Of a DNA stretch of 64,000 nucleotides, positions 31,475 through 42,159 are shown in pieces. The stretch comes from Selaginella moellendorffii. Taxonomy: Eukaryota; Streptophyta; Lycopodiopsida; Selaginellales; Selaginellaceae. The position numbers were made by a program, and so were the translations under genes. The stretch is from the NCBI RefSeq assembly GCF_000143415.4, contig NW_003314286.1, positions 683,395-747,394 on the forward strand, read 5' to 3'. The notes under the pieces were generated by a model, which saw only the letters and a program-made list of their open reading frames with translations, was not told where the DNA came from and did not search any database. Numbering within the stretch: position 1 is the first letter of the stretch; every line of letters starts with the position of its first letter.

Positions 31475-31710
31475 TTGTGCGCCGTGTTCTTGGTTCCACT
31501 GAGTGCAGTGAGCGCTGCTTGTGTAAGCGGCGTTGTGAGCTGTGGTTTATGCGTCTACGAGCGGTTGCGGCATTGCGAGCGCCATTGCGAGCAGCAGTTT
31601 ATGCGAGTGGCAGTTTGTGCGAGCGGCGCTACGAGCAGTTGCAGTGTTGCGAGCGGCGCTACAAGTAGTTGTAGTGTTGCGAGCGGCACTGTCTTTGGTG
31701 TGGCTACCGC
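31475..31710 (+). repeat. Minisatellite of GCGAGCGGCGCTACGAGCAG-type units
   Basis: Degenerate ~30-bp units (TTGCAGTGTTGCGAGCGGCG, TACAAGTAGTTGTAGTGTTG). The Cys/Ser/Ala-rich ORFs over it are artefacts of repetition. Confidence 0.75.
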
Positions 31711-31879
31711 TTCCTCTTGATATTCGGCACTTGTGCTTCCTGGTATGTTCACCATGGAATGGCTTAGGACCACATTTAGAAATGGCATGAGGCCACATGC
31801 CATCTTGGGCCCTTGCAATTTCATGGCTAGCGTATTGTCATGTATGTTTTTACTTGCCTGCAGCTATGTGTATATCAAG

Positions 31880-32062
31880 ATGGCATGAGGCCTCATGCCA
31901 TCTTTGGCCCCTGCTAGCCTATTGCCATATTCCTTTTGAACTGTATATATTTTTGTATGGGTGACTAGTCACGCACACAAAAATATATATAGTTGCAGCA
32001 AGGCAAAAGGAATATAGCAACAGGCTAGCAGGGGCCAAAGATAGCGTGAGGCCTCATGCCAT
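31880..32062. repeat. Long foldback (inverted repeat, ~80-bp arms)
   Basis: The left arm (31880-31960) and right arm (about 31978-32062) are near-perfect reverse complements: CTTTGGCCCCTGCTAGCC on the left pairs with GGCTAGCAGGGGCCAAAG on the right. Each arm ends in a full family palindrome, and the centre is GTGACTAGTCAC. A second perfect palindrome (ATTAGTGGTACCACTAAT) follows at 32061-32078. It ends about 190 bp before the transposase start codon. Confidence 0.88.
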
Positions 32063-32250
32063 TAGTGGTACCACTAATGGCATGAGGGCTCATGCCAATT
32101 TTGTGAATGCGAAATTTCACGTGGGTGTCAATAGCATGTTTGAATAATGGCATGTGGCCTCATGCTATTGAGGTTGTTTGGTATGTTATGATTTAGGCCA
32201 TTCTCCAATCATTTTTTGTATGGTCTTAACTCCTTTTCTGCACTTTCAGA

Positions 32251-35200
32251 ATGACCTTCAGGGTTGGGGAAAAGGTTTACATTTTGAATGGTGGGAAGAG
32301 AGTTGCAAAAGGGACCCTTGTGTCTATGGATCGGAACTTTGTTATACACTGTCAAAGGCTTGGGGAAGGCAATGCTGCTGTATCAGTAGAGACTGTCTTC
32401 GATGGGAATGTGGTCGCTATTGAACGAGGAGAGATGGTCGTCGGGGTAAATGTTGTTGTTGCCTTGAAAAATCTTCAGAAGAAAGCAGATGTTGGGGATA
32501 GCGCAAGTGCGACACATGCAGATGTTGGGGATAGCGCAAGTGCGACGCATGTTCCCTCCGTGGATCTTAAGAACCGTGTTACATGGATTCAGGCGAAGGT
32601 GTTTCTAAACAACCCCGAGGGGGAGGTGGTAGCTGAGGGCTTAGCCACAGTTGTCGATCCAAGAGATGCGGTTGCTAATCAAGAATTGGGCTAGGATGAT
32701 ATTGGAGTTGCGATTTTAGAGGTTGTTGACACAGAAGAAAACAGTCAGACTATTGGAAGCATTGTGCGGTGGAAATTGAGGCACTTAGTGTTTGAGAATG
32801 TGAAGGATTCACAATCAAACACCATTATAACTGATGACAGAACATCTCTTCATGGGAAAAGAAAGTACACCTTCCTAAAGCGCAGCCAAAGGGATCTGAG
32901 CAACAAACCGAAAAGGCAGAAAATGGCGATGGAGGTTCGAATGGTCTCGACAGTTGCTTGTTGCAAGAGGAGGTGCTGTCAACATGTTGATTGGGATGCT
33001 ATTGAAGAGGAGAGAGCAAGATACAAGACATTGTCCTGGAAGGCAGCTCGCAATTTTGTGTATGAGGCATTACGGTCATCTGTTGATGCTTCAGAACATC
33101 AGGTGGGGGGCATGGTCTTCCAGAGGGGTTTGGTCTGCATGAAGGCATGGAGAATCATTTATGGAGTCCCTCGAACCACATTCTACAGAATCAAAACTGA
33201 GTTCGAGGAACAAAGGGTTCAACAGGCAGTCCATGGGAACGACGGTACGCACAAAACCAGGGGTCATGTTGTATATGGAGAGGCAATCTTCAAGAGGTTT
33301 GTCGAGACATGTAGCGAGCAACAACCACATAAAACCCTCCTCTTGGAAGATGGAACACGAGACACCCAACGAGTTCTCCCTTCCATGTATACCAAGGGGG
33401 CCATATTGGAATATGTGAATCGGGAACTCCAAAGTAATGGCTACAGGAAGCTGAGCCAATCTAGATTTAGTAGATTGTGGAGCAACAGGTTCAGGGATGT
33501 GAGTATAGGAAAGTACTCCAGCTTTTCAAAGTGTGACGAGTGCACTGCTATCAAAATGGCTTTGTCGAAGAATTCTTGCAGCGCTCAAGAGCGAGAGACG
33601 TTGGTTAGAAGGCGACTCGACCACAACATCGAGCAGAGAAGCTGCAGGACTGCATATTATCATAACAGGATTCTCTCCATGGAGAGACCTGACTCTTACC
33701 TCTGCATCATCCACAACAAAATGGACCAGAAAAAGATGTGCTTACCTCGACTCAATCCTGCCCCCAAGGCAATCTCTTCATCTATGCAGTTGCCTGTGTC
33801 TCTGTTTGGCATAATCGCTCATGGGTATGGTGCCCAGAACTATGGGAACTTCTTTGTACCTCTATGGGGTGGCGGGGGTGCAAACATGATGATTGCGTCC
33901 CTAGCAAAACACTTAAGGTCTCTGCAAAGTGCGCAGACTGAGCTGAACGGCCAACCCTTGCATAAGGCCCTTGTCGATCGAACCCCATATAGGGTTCAGC
34001 TGGAGGAGGAGCAAAGGCTTGCAGTATCGCGTGGGGCCCCATGCCATCCCAGTGAATATGTTGGCCGTCAGATTGTAGGGTTATCACGTGAGGCCTCATG
34101 CCATTCCGACGAGGCTGGTCGCCCGGTGAATGCACAGCCTCATCCAAACGAAGCAGAATCTCAAGGAAGTTCTTGCGGCTGATGTGGCCTTCCACCCCAT
34201 CTTCTGCTCCAAACAGACAATGCTGGCAGTGAGAACAAAAACATGTACGTCTTCGCGTACTTGGCGATGCTTGTTGCCAAAGGCATATTTGAAATGGTTA
34301 CACTTGGCTTTCTCATGGTTGGGCACACTCATGAAGACGTCGATGCCATGTTCAGTCACCTGGCAAAGTCCCTCCGGCGATCCAATGTCCTCACCCTCCC
34401 ACAACTCTACGATGAATTCCAAAATTGCATCAAAGGCACTGTTGAAGCTGCACTTCTGACAGAGGTTCCAGACTTTAAGGGGTTTGTAAGAGGCTACATC
34501 AGGGACGGATCCGAAACGCTGATTGGCCACTCCAAGCCTCTTCAGTTTCATTTCAGCATGTGTGACGGTGCTCCAGTGATGAGGTACAAGATGAGAGAAT
34601 GGGACACAGTGTGGCTGCCAGTGGACGGCATTGAACTCTTCAAGAGAGATCCCATAACTGGGGAACCTATGATTCCTCAGGGTTCCCCACGGCCGATGCA
34701 CCCGGATGGACTCAAAGACCAGGAAAGTATAGTGGCCGGGATTAGACAGCATATTGCCTTCTGCAAGAGGGGGTTGGTGTTTGGTGGAGAATCTTATTTT
34801 CAGAGGTGCAAGCCTTTGCTCGAATATTGGGAGAAGATTATATCTGCTATCCAAAATGGGCCGGTTGTATATGAAGAATTGGAAGAGTCCTTTTGGCCAG
34901 AACCCAGAGCACCAGATAGTAGCGGAACAATGTCCTCTGGAAATGCAGTGACAGATAACGATGTTGAGGATCACTATTGTGGGCCGAGGAACAAGAAGCC
35001 GGATTCAGCATTCAATCCAGTACAGGTCTGCAAAGGAATGGTCGTGCTTGTCAGACCCAGTAATAAAAAACAAATGATATGGGTAGGGCGCTGCATCACT
35101 GATGCAGAGGAGAATGCAGAAACTAACTCCTTCAATGTAACTGTGGAGTGGTTCAAGCCAAGTTCCGGATATACGAAGGATTGCCTAGAAAAGAGATGGG

Positions 35201-35425
35201 TGCTGAATCCAAGGGATCCCAGCATGAGCATATCGGTGGATAATGTTGTGCATGGTTGGATGCAGAAGCAGAGTGCCACCATCACCTTGCCAGACCATGC
35301 AAGAGATGTAGCAAGAGCATTCATAACCCGGGTTCAAGGTGAGATTCATTAATATTCCTTTACTAAGTTTCTAATGTATTTTATTTCAAGGTGAACAATC
35401 CGAATCTGAATCAGAGGAGGCGTGA
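32251..35425 (+). CDS. Transposase-like protein (RNase H-type, DUF7869-like) with two in-frame stops
   Basis: One reading frame runs from ATG 32251 to a short last exon (35391-35425) after a 52-bp intron, about 1,040 codons. It is interrupted by in-frame TAG (32692-32694) and TGA (34180-34182). The N-terminal ~170 aa hold a repeated basic beta-rich module (FRVGEKVYILNGGKRVAKG). The middle has a CxxC pair (SKCDECTAIKMAL) and HNKMDQKKMCLPRL. After the TGA come LPPHLLLQTDNAGSENKN and MVGHTHEDVDAMFSHLAKSL. The spaced acidic residues (MDQKK, TDNAG, HEDVD) suggest a DD(E/D) RNase H fold, as in transposases; DUF7869 is named from recall. A ~220-bp stretch before the TGA (33960-34180) holds two palindromes and looks inserted or intronic. 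The final TGA overlaps a palindrome. Coding similarity continues across both stops, so the gene is recently disabled or read through. Confidence 0.6.
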
Positions 35426-35600
35426 TGGCATGTGGCCTTACGCCATTCCTAGGTGAGATGATACAAATAACAAGTATAAATTCTTAGTTGTTCTAGCAAA
35501 TCTTACTTAAAGTTTAAGGTGAACAAGCCGAATATGAATTCATTGGATTGTTATAACAAATTGCGAGGTGATGGCATGAGGCGATACGCCATTTGAGAGT
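35391..35600 (+). repeat. Tandem duplication of the transposase last exon and palindrome
   Basis: The unit AAGGTGAACAATCCGAATCT ... GATGGCATGTGGCC at 35389-35446 recurs as AAGGTGAACAAGCCGAATAT ... GATGGCATGAGGCG at 35517-35592. The second copy could act as an alternative last exon. Confidence 0.6.
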
Positions 35601-36066
35601 GGTAGCCATTCCTATATGAGGTGAGTGAAATATTTATTAGAAATACCTCATTCAATTGTGCACTTCTAAGTCTTGGTCCACTCAGTACTGTTTGCATGTT
35701 TTTATTTTAATTTTTTCTCTAAAATGTTATTTAGCATGTGGCTTCATGCCATTGCTCTCCACAATCATGCATTGAATTTTTCTATCCTTGCATAATACTT
35801 CTCCATATATATAGCATGTGCGCACATGTGATATGGTTCATTAGGCCTGATATAGTGTGTGAGGTAAAACAAAGATGATGTGACATATGCATTTACCAAT
35901 CACACGTGCATAAATCTAATAATATGGCGTGTGGCCCATATTAATGGCACATAAGCCCATATTGTGGGCTTACGTGCTTTATGTACCATCATTCCCTTGC
36001 AGCGTGTGTGTTGGTTTCCTTTTATAACACAACGAACTCCATATTTTAGGGTGAAGAGCGTTCTCA

Positions 36067-36323
36067 TGGCAAGCACAAAATCTGTAAGTGAGGCAGAAAA
36101 GGAGACGGAGAAGGAGATAGGTGAAGATGTAGAATATATAAGTCTTCCAAACTCCCTGTACTATACTCCAGGTGATCATTTTTCTGAACAAACGGCAACA
36201 TTAACAACTATCGAGAACACCCCAGTAACGTCAGAGACAATAATCCAAAGCAAAACAACTGACCCGGAGAAGGATGATAGTACCGCTGAGAGTACCAAAA
36301 AGGAGGTGTCCACTAGCACTTAG
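36067..36323 (+). CDS. Small acidic ORF, 85 aa, unrecognised
   Basis: Begins MASTKSVSEAEKETEKE and is rich in Glu, Thr and Ser (E-T-I-S repeats), with a stop at 36321-36323. A palindrome starts 8 bp after the stop, the same arrangement as at the ends of the two larger genes. It could be an exon of the transposase transcript or a short third gene of the element. Confidence 0.3.
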
Positions 36324-37767
36324 GCTTATAATGGCGTGTGCCCTCATGCCATTTACTTGATCACCAAATACCTTTTTCCCTTTGCACTAGTATATCTTAA
36401 TACCGGTCTGAGAAATAGAATGGCATGTGTCCTCAGGCCTTTTACTAAATCACCTTTGAAAGAAATGCAAGCCTCTATGTCGTAAAAAAAAGGTACTAGA
36501 GAAATTCCTTAATAATATGAATGTTATTTAGTTTCATGAAAATACACTAAGGGTCAAATGAGTTAAATGACTTCTCCAGACTAGCAATGCCTCTTGCTAC
36601 ACCTTCACAATTAGATTCGTTAGAAAAAGATAACATTGAATAATATCTAAATGTTCTCACCATTAAGTTATATGTCTAGCTAATAGGAATGACGTTCATC
36701 TTGGAAAGCTCACCACACGCTCAATGAACAAACAAATAGTGTGTGCGCGCATGCCATCGCTCTTCTTTAGCTTCAAATTCGGCTTGTTTACCTTGACAAT
36801 GAGATTTATTATACAACCAGATGGACACAGTCTGGACATAAAGTCACCACGCTAGTCATCATGCCCCAGATATGTCTAGCCCCTGGACAAAAAACATATA
36901 ATTTCACGTCATTTTCAAATACTTGAAAATTTGTACCTAGTCCCATTTTACTGAATAAATCCCACTTTAACGAAATAGAGCTTTTATTAAGGTCTATTAA
37001 AATAGTTTTTTGATGCATGGTTTCTATGGTCTTAAGTAAGCAATACCAATAATGGTTGGATTTGGGCAATTTAAACTTTTCCCCAATGAAGCCATTTCCA
37101 TTTTTGGATTGTTATTTACTGCTTCATCATCTCCCTCAACACTATTATTTTCTCAACTTTCTTTTAATTTTAAAATATTTTAAAAAGGAATCTCTAAGAT
37201 TCCTTAAAGATTCTAGTGCCTTGATTAGGGTGTGTCAGATTTTTTGCCATGAGCTGGGATTGCCATGAGCTTGGGCATTGATGGCAGGGGAACTGACAGC
37301 AGTCATTGCTAAAGTAGGCTCCCTAGGGTTAGATCATGTTGGGGATTCGGTGGAGGAAGGAGGAGCAACTGATTTTGGGGAAGGAGGAGTTGTAAGGTTT
37401 GATGAGAAGATAGTGCGGGTTTGGGGCAGTGGCATCCAGTGCAGAGGTGCTGCACGTGAAGTGAGGAGCAATTGTGGTGGAGGAGCATCCGAGGTTGAAG
37501 GACAGGCACCAGGCCCAGTTGTCACTCAAGGAGGCAGGCTGCCTCGGGGTCAAGGCTGTGGAGATGCTGAGCTTGTAGATCTTGGCCTCAATCAAGATGA
37601 ACCCGAAGCTAAAGCATGAGGAACTGTAGCACAAGGAGCTGGAGCCTCTCCCCCCATGGTTTCTAGAACTTGATTGTTCTCCAAATTCTCTTCTATGACA
37701 ACCAACGAGGTAAAGCTTCATCCCGAGTTTAGCTCATAGTTTGTAGGAGAGTGGTTTCGGGTTTAAG
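36324..37767. other. Right flank of the palindrome region and spacer
   Basis: Palindrome copies at 36331, 36420 and 36738 mark the right limit. Beyond 36760 the sequence is AT-rich up to 37260, then a Gly-rich frame at 37281-37619 that may be the decayed N-terminus of the Harbinger-associated protein. No confident gene. Confidence 0.4.
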
Positions 37768-40010
37768 GTGGCGAAGCAGGTAACTTGGAGCAAAAGCAAT
37801 CACCAGGACAGCAGTACATGCAACTATGGTTTCATAACTTGGAGGAGCAGGACGACATTGCCATTGAACAGAAGGCAGAAGAAAGAGGAGGGTGATGACG
37901 ACGAGGAAGGGGAGGTGAGTGTTCATATTGCAAAGAAAGTGAGGAAGAAACGCAAGAAAAATTGGGGGGATGATGAGACGGCTTCCCTCATTGACTTCAA
38001 ATGGGAAGATCACCTTGGAAAGATTGGGGCAGTGCGGGTAGCAAGGAGACGATGTTGACAATAACTGTTCGTTGGAAGAGAATTGTGAAAAAGATGTAGG
38101 TTGCTGGCATGCAGCAGGACTGGAAGGCTTGCCGGACTCACTGGAACAACCTTTGCAATGACTATAAGTGCATTTGCGATCTCCAAAGGAAAATTGGGAC
38201 CCTAATTACTTCAGCTTGAGCCACAAGGATGCAAAGTGGCTTATGTCAGTGAAGCTGAACTTGAAGGTGTTCCTAGTCAAGTACTTCAACATACTAGATG
38301 AATTCTTGGTGAAGAAGGCATCGAATTCTCCAACATTTTTTGCTGATTCAGATGCTCTAGAGGAGGAAGCTCACAAGGAGGATCCCACAGATGGTGTTGA
38401 TCCTCCTGGAGATGCTACACAGGTGCCAGAGAGTTCAGGGAAGTGAAAGAACCTGAAAAAGGCCAAGAAAAGCATGAACACTTTGCTCGGTGAAGGGAAT
38501 GCCCTCGCTGCTACTTAAAATGAGCAGAATTTAGTGTGGCAAAAAGAAAGCATTATTTGCATGAAGAAGAATAGCCTGGCTGAGAAAGAGAAGGCTGCAA
38601 TTGCAACAATTTTAGCTAGAGCCATCTCCAACCTTGCAAGCTCCATCTCCAACTTCTTGAATGGGGCTACATCCAAGAGTTAGCCGTCTTGTTTTCGGGA
38701 TTTTAGGGGGATGTTAATTATTAATATTAAAATAAACTATGTTTAGGCTATGATATTCTAGATTTCTTCTAACCATTTTTTTTCTTTTAGGATCTTGTTC
38801 TTCTACAAGTTTTGTTTCTCATCATGAAGGCTTTTTGATCCATTATCGATGACAAGACTTTAGTGGCACAAATCCTTCTGGACAAGGAGGAGGACAAAGA
38901 CAAGCTTCGTCAAACAGTCTTGTCCAAGCGACTTGACACCAATCTCTAGTGAGTGAAGCCGTAGTATATAACAGCATGGAGCAAATTCTTCATAGAGTTG
39001 TATGACCTCGGTTGATGGAAGTGGAAGTTAAGGATGGAGAAGATGACATTTCTTTGGGCTTTGTGGCATTCTGGAGGCTGAAAGCTGCAAGCAAGATACA
39101 AAGTTTAGGAGAGCAGTGCTAATGGATGTTCATTTAGGGGTCACCTTGTACAAGTTCTTCAAGAACACTAACTACTCAAACCTATCTAACAAGTTTGGGA
39201 TTGGGGAAGCCATTGCACATGACATTGTGGTGCAAACAATTGCTGCAATTGTCAAGTGCCTTGGATACAAGATTCAATTCCTAGAGACAGCAATGGAGGT
39301 TAGAGCTATGGTGGTAGAGTTTTAACAAATCACCAAAACCGTCTCCCTAATGTGGCTAGGGCAATTGACTATACATATTTCAAGATTATCCGACCAATTG
39401 GCCCAGATGGTGAGGGCTACTTTGATCAAAAGCAATGGTACTTGGTGATCTTGTAGGGGGTTTGCGATGCTCAGAAAAGGTTCTTGAGTACCTATGTAGG
39501 TTGGTTAGGTAATTACTTTTAATTTTTTCCTTCTATGTTTATTTTTTTTCCCAAGGAGTGTTCATGACATGAGGGTTTTTTGGAACTCTAGGCTATGCCA
39601 CAAGATCCAAGCAAGAGAATTACTAACAGTTCCTCGGGAGTTTGCTTTTGATGAGTGGATTGAGCCGTACTTGGTGGGCGACAAAAGTTACTAGCTGCAA
39701 TAGCATTTGATGATCCCTCACTTAGGTAAGCTGATTGTTTTGTTTTTTTTTTTTTTCAATTATTCATTTGAAACAAGTTCCCGATTGACAGTGATTGAGG
39801 CGGAGTACAACCAACAACACTATCTAGCCTGGATTGTTATTGAACAACTATTTAGACTTTTGAAAATGAAATTTAAATGCTTGGATCAAAAACAAAGGAT
39901 CAAGCTGAAATATCTACCATACATCATCAAATGTTGTTGCATCTTGCACAACTTCTTGATTAATGTTGGTGAGACAAACATCAATGCCAAGATCAAGGCG
40001 TAAAAGAAAT
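37768..40010 (+). mobile_element. Decayed PIF/Harbinger transposon
   Basis: 37768-38520 encodes a broken Myb/trihelix-like DNA-binding protein of the kind that accompanies Harbinger transposases. Visible are WGDDETASLIDFKWEDHL, WKRIVKK, CRTHWNNLCNDYKCICDLQ and HKDAKWLMSVKLNLKVFLVK. 39060-40003 encodes a HARBI1-like transposase in shifting frames: VHLGVTLYKFFKNTNYSNLS, AIDYTYFKIIRP (first catalytic Asp), DQKQWYLVILQGVCDAQKRF, a GYAT... segment, EPYLVGDKSY (second Asp), EQLFRLLKMKFKCL and ILHNFLIN. Many stops and frameshifts rule out function. Terminal inverted repeats were not identified. Confidence 0.8.
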
Positions 40011-40435
40011 ACATTCAAGCCTTGAAGGAAGTAGAGATTTTCAAATATTACAAGGATCTTGTCAAATGTGCAAATGCAATGGTCACAAAAATTAAAATAC
40101 ACATTTTAAAATATTTTTATATAACTTGCAAATGCAAATAGCTCTATTCATTCATTCATATACTGTTTTAAGTGGCCCACACCCACTATATTGAAAATCT
40201 CACACATTGATTTTGAGTTTTCCATAGATGCCCGATTACAATACTCCCATGGCGAGATCTCACATAATCAGAAACCTTGACGTTGCTCGCCATGGGAGTT
40301 CATGTAAGACGATTGGACCTGACAAGGTTTTGCAAAACCACTACATTTCTTTCTTAAACTTCTTTTTGTTTCTTCAGGGTATTAGATCAAGTAGTGTCAA
40401 TGGTTGCGAGGTCTCAACAACAGTGGCATGGATCT
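40011..40435. other. Spacer including Harbinger 3' end
   Basis: 40070-40110 is shared with 16155-16198. 40235-40300 contains a partial inverted repeat (CTCCCATGGCGAG versus CTCGCCATGGGAG), a short hairpin. No coding gene. Confidence 0.5.
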
Positions 40436-40548
40436 ACCCTTAATTGCAGAAAACTAGAGATCGTTGTACAAGCTCCATGAGGGGGAAACTCTCCCATTTA
40501 GCAATTTCAAAGTTCCACCAGTTGGAATATAAGTTGTAGTCAAACGGG
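40436..40548 (-). pseudogene. Actinoporin-like fragment
   Basis: About 113 bp match the aromatic-cluster region of the actinoporin-like gene (LPFDYNLYSNWWNFE), followed by a decayed strand. Both ends break into unrelated sequence. Orientation is the same as the intact gene. Confidence 0.8.
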
Positions 40549-41085
40549 AGCGCCGGCCAGCCAGCGGCGCCACCAATAATGGCGCCAGGGGCTTGGAGCA
40601 GCATGGCGGGGCTATGCCCAGGGCGACACCAAGGCGGCGGCGGAGCATGAAACAAGTAATCCAGATAGTGATTGGATCCGATCACTGCGAACTGTGTTTA
40701 AGGAGAATCCTGTATGTAGCGCATTCCCGACGAGATTTTCTATGGGAATTGAGCGAGCTGGGGAAAAATGCAAAGGGGGAAGAGCCCAGCCGGGAAGCAG
40801 AAGCTGACGCGGCATTGTATCTTTCGTCTACACAAAAACGTTTGAGCAAAACCAAAAAAAAAATCTTTTTGCCATGGCCACCCTTTCATCTCATCTAGAG
40901 TTTTGAGAGAGCTTCTTGCACCGAGACGGGGTGGAGCGAGAAGCCGCCTCGTCTCGTCTTTCTCTAGATATTTAGTGGCAGGCAAATTTCAGAGCTCTGT
41001 CGGTGCTGGATTCTTCTCCCGGAGCATTCCACTCCCGACGAGAGACAAAACCTGCAAACGCACTGATTACTTTTGACACAGGTAA
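40549..41085. other. GC-richer spacer before the Maf-like locus
   Basis: Contains 101-aa and 81-aa unrecognised frames on the two strands; neither is convincing. The part after 40980 may contain the decayed first exon or promoter of the Maf-like gene. Confidence 0.3.
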
Positions 41086-41745
41086 ATGATCCATGCCACT
41101 ATTGAGGCACAACGGTTGACACTTGGAGAAAACCCTGAAGAAACAAAAAAGAAGTTCATAATTGCTGCCGATGGCGACTCCGGGAATCCGGCATATGCCA
41201 CTGCTGATGTGAGAAAATATTTTTGTAGCGCTTTGCTTACAAGCACTGTGACAGATTATGCTGCGGAGACTGCCACTCACAAAGCCATTGAAGTTTCTAG
41301 GAGATTGATACAAGTAAGAACAGAAAAGCGTCAGGGTTCTAATTGAGTTCTTTCGTTTTTCAGCTCGAGAGCCAGAGGAACGTGGATTTAATCGGTGGAG
41401 CTGACACAGTCGTGGGGCTTCACGTAAGAAATGTCTTTTCTTTTTCTCATCCCTGGCGTGAGACGCTGTGTAGGGAATGACTGTGGAGAAGCCTCGCAAT
41501 GAGAAAGACGCCTGTTGAGCGGTACGTCTATCGTTTTGCAACTCACACAAAAAAGGAGTTTCCACAAGCCGACAACACAAAGTTTACACAGGAGTTGTGA
41601 TTCTCCTGCCGCATGCCACAGGTTCTCTAGATTTGCTTCCCTATCTCTGTCGGGCCCTCGTTTCAATCCAGGTTTCTAGATCCCGCTCTCGGACAGGCAC
41701 CATTGTTACGATCATTCTACGAGGAGACTGCTGTAAAATAAGTTA

Positions 41746-41750
41746 GCGTG
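41746..41750 (+). repeat. Target site duplication (left), GCGTG
   Basis: The five bases GCGTG precede the 5' LTR and recur immediately after the 3' LTR at 45761-45765, the 5-bp duplication expected of a copia integrase. Confidence 0.9.
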
Positions 41751-41890
41751 TGTGGGAGTGAACAAGACCACGTCAGCACACAGCCACGTGAGCGATCCAG
41801 ACGCCGCCACGGATCGTCACGATAAACCCATACATTTAACCATGTATTAACCGTCATAATAATAACACAACACCGTTTCATAATACAACA
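41751..41890 (+). repeat. 5' LTR of copia copy 2
   Basis: TGTGGGAGTG ... TAATACAACA. Very short for a copia LTR. Carries CACGTGAGCGATCC and a GATAAACCCATACATTTAAC segment that may hold the promoter. Confidence 0.93.
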
Positions 41891-41902
41891 TGGTATCGGA
41901 GC
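41891..41902 (+). other. Primer binding site
   Basis: TGGTATCGGAGC directly abuts the 5' LTR and is one base from TGGTATCAGAGC, the copia site complementary to initiator methionine tRNA. Confidence 0.85.
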
Positions 41903-41915
41903 AGCGAACGATCTA

Positions 41916-42122
41916 ATGGCAAGAGGACAGTGGCAGATGAAGAATCAAAGGGGCCAGGAACCTTTGGCTCAGGAGCGCGCGAGGGCTTTGGCAGTGCTGG
42001 CGCGGGTGGAGCGGAAGATCCAGGAGCGAAAGCGCCAACAAGCTCTTTGCCCAGCCTGCCGGAAGGTGTGCCCTTGTTGCGGCCGAGTTTTTCACGATTC
42101 TTCTCCGCGCCGTCCTTTCTAA
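41916..42122 (+). CDS. Leader ORF of copia copy 2 with CxxC pairs
   Basis: A 68-aa frame between the primer binding site and gag: basic, Gln/Arg-rich first half (QERARALAVLARVERKIQER) and CPACRKVCPCCGRVFHD, which resembles a small zinc ribbon. Copy 1 keeps only its second half (from 16200). It could be a real small protein or the structured RNA leader. Confidence 0.4.
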   Translation: MARGQWQMKNQRGQEPLAQERARALAVLARVERKIQERKRQQALCPACRKVCPCCGRVFHDSSPRRPF

Positions 42123-42159
42123 ATTCTCTGTTTAATCTATTCTTAGATTAATAGATAGA

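Larger units (their letters stand above)
23507..36757. repeat. Family of ~22-bp palindromes, at least 25 copies
   Basis: Consensus AT + GGCRTGWGGCCWCAYGCC + AT, an inverted repeat with ~9-bp arms. Approximate starts of clear copies: 23507, 24584, 24659, 26030, 26171, 27661, 28938, 28998, 29075, 30000, 30238, 31167, 31782, 31880, 32041, 32077, 32147, 34026, 34083, 35425, 35571, 35732, 35811, 35923, 36331, 36420 and 36738. Looser copies are at 29866, 30159 and 31094. Copies at 24659 and 31880 are perfect. The R and Y positions look like CpG decay of an ancestral CGTG...CACG. They sit in introns, coding sequence, spacers and UTRs, and I see none outside about 23.2-36.8 kb. Confidence 0.85.

Noticed and set aside
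31475..31824. Cys/Ser/Ala-rich ORFs
   Set aside because: Produced by tandem ~30-bp repeats, open in several frames at once.
34130..34459. Separate 109-aa gene upstream of the second transposase half
   Set aside because: It is in a shifted frame; the transposase frame, with its conserved LPPHLLLQTDNAG segment, explains the region better.
23507..36757. CRISPR-like array
   Set aside because: The repeats are palindromic but irregularly spaced (tens of bp to over 1 kb), lie in introns and exons, and the genome is eukaryotic.
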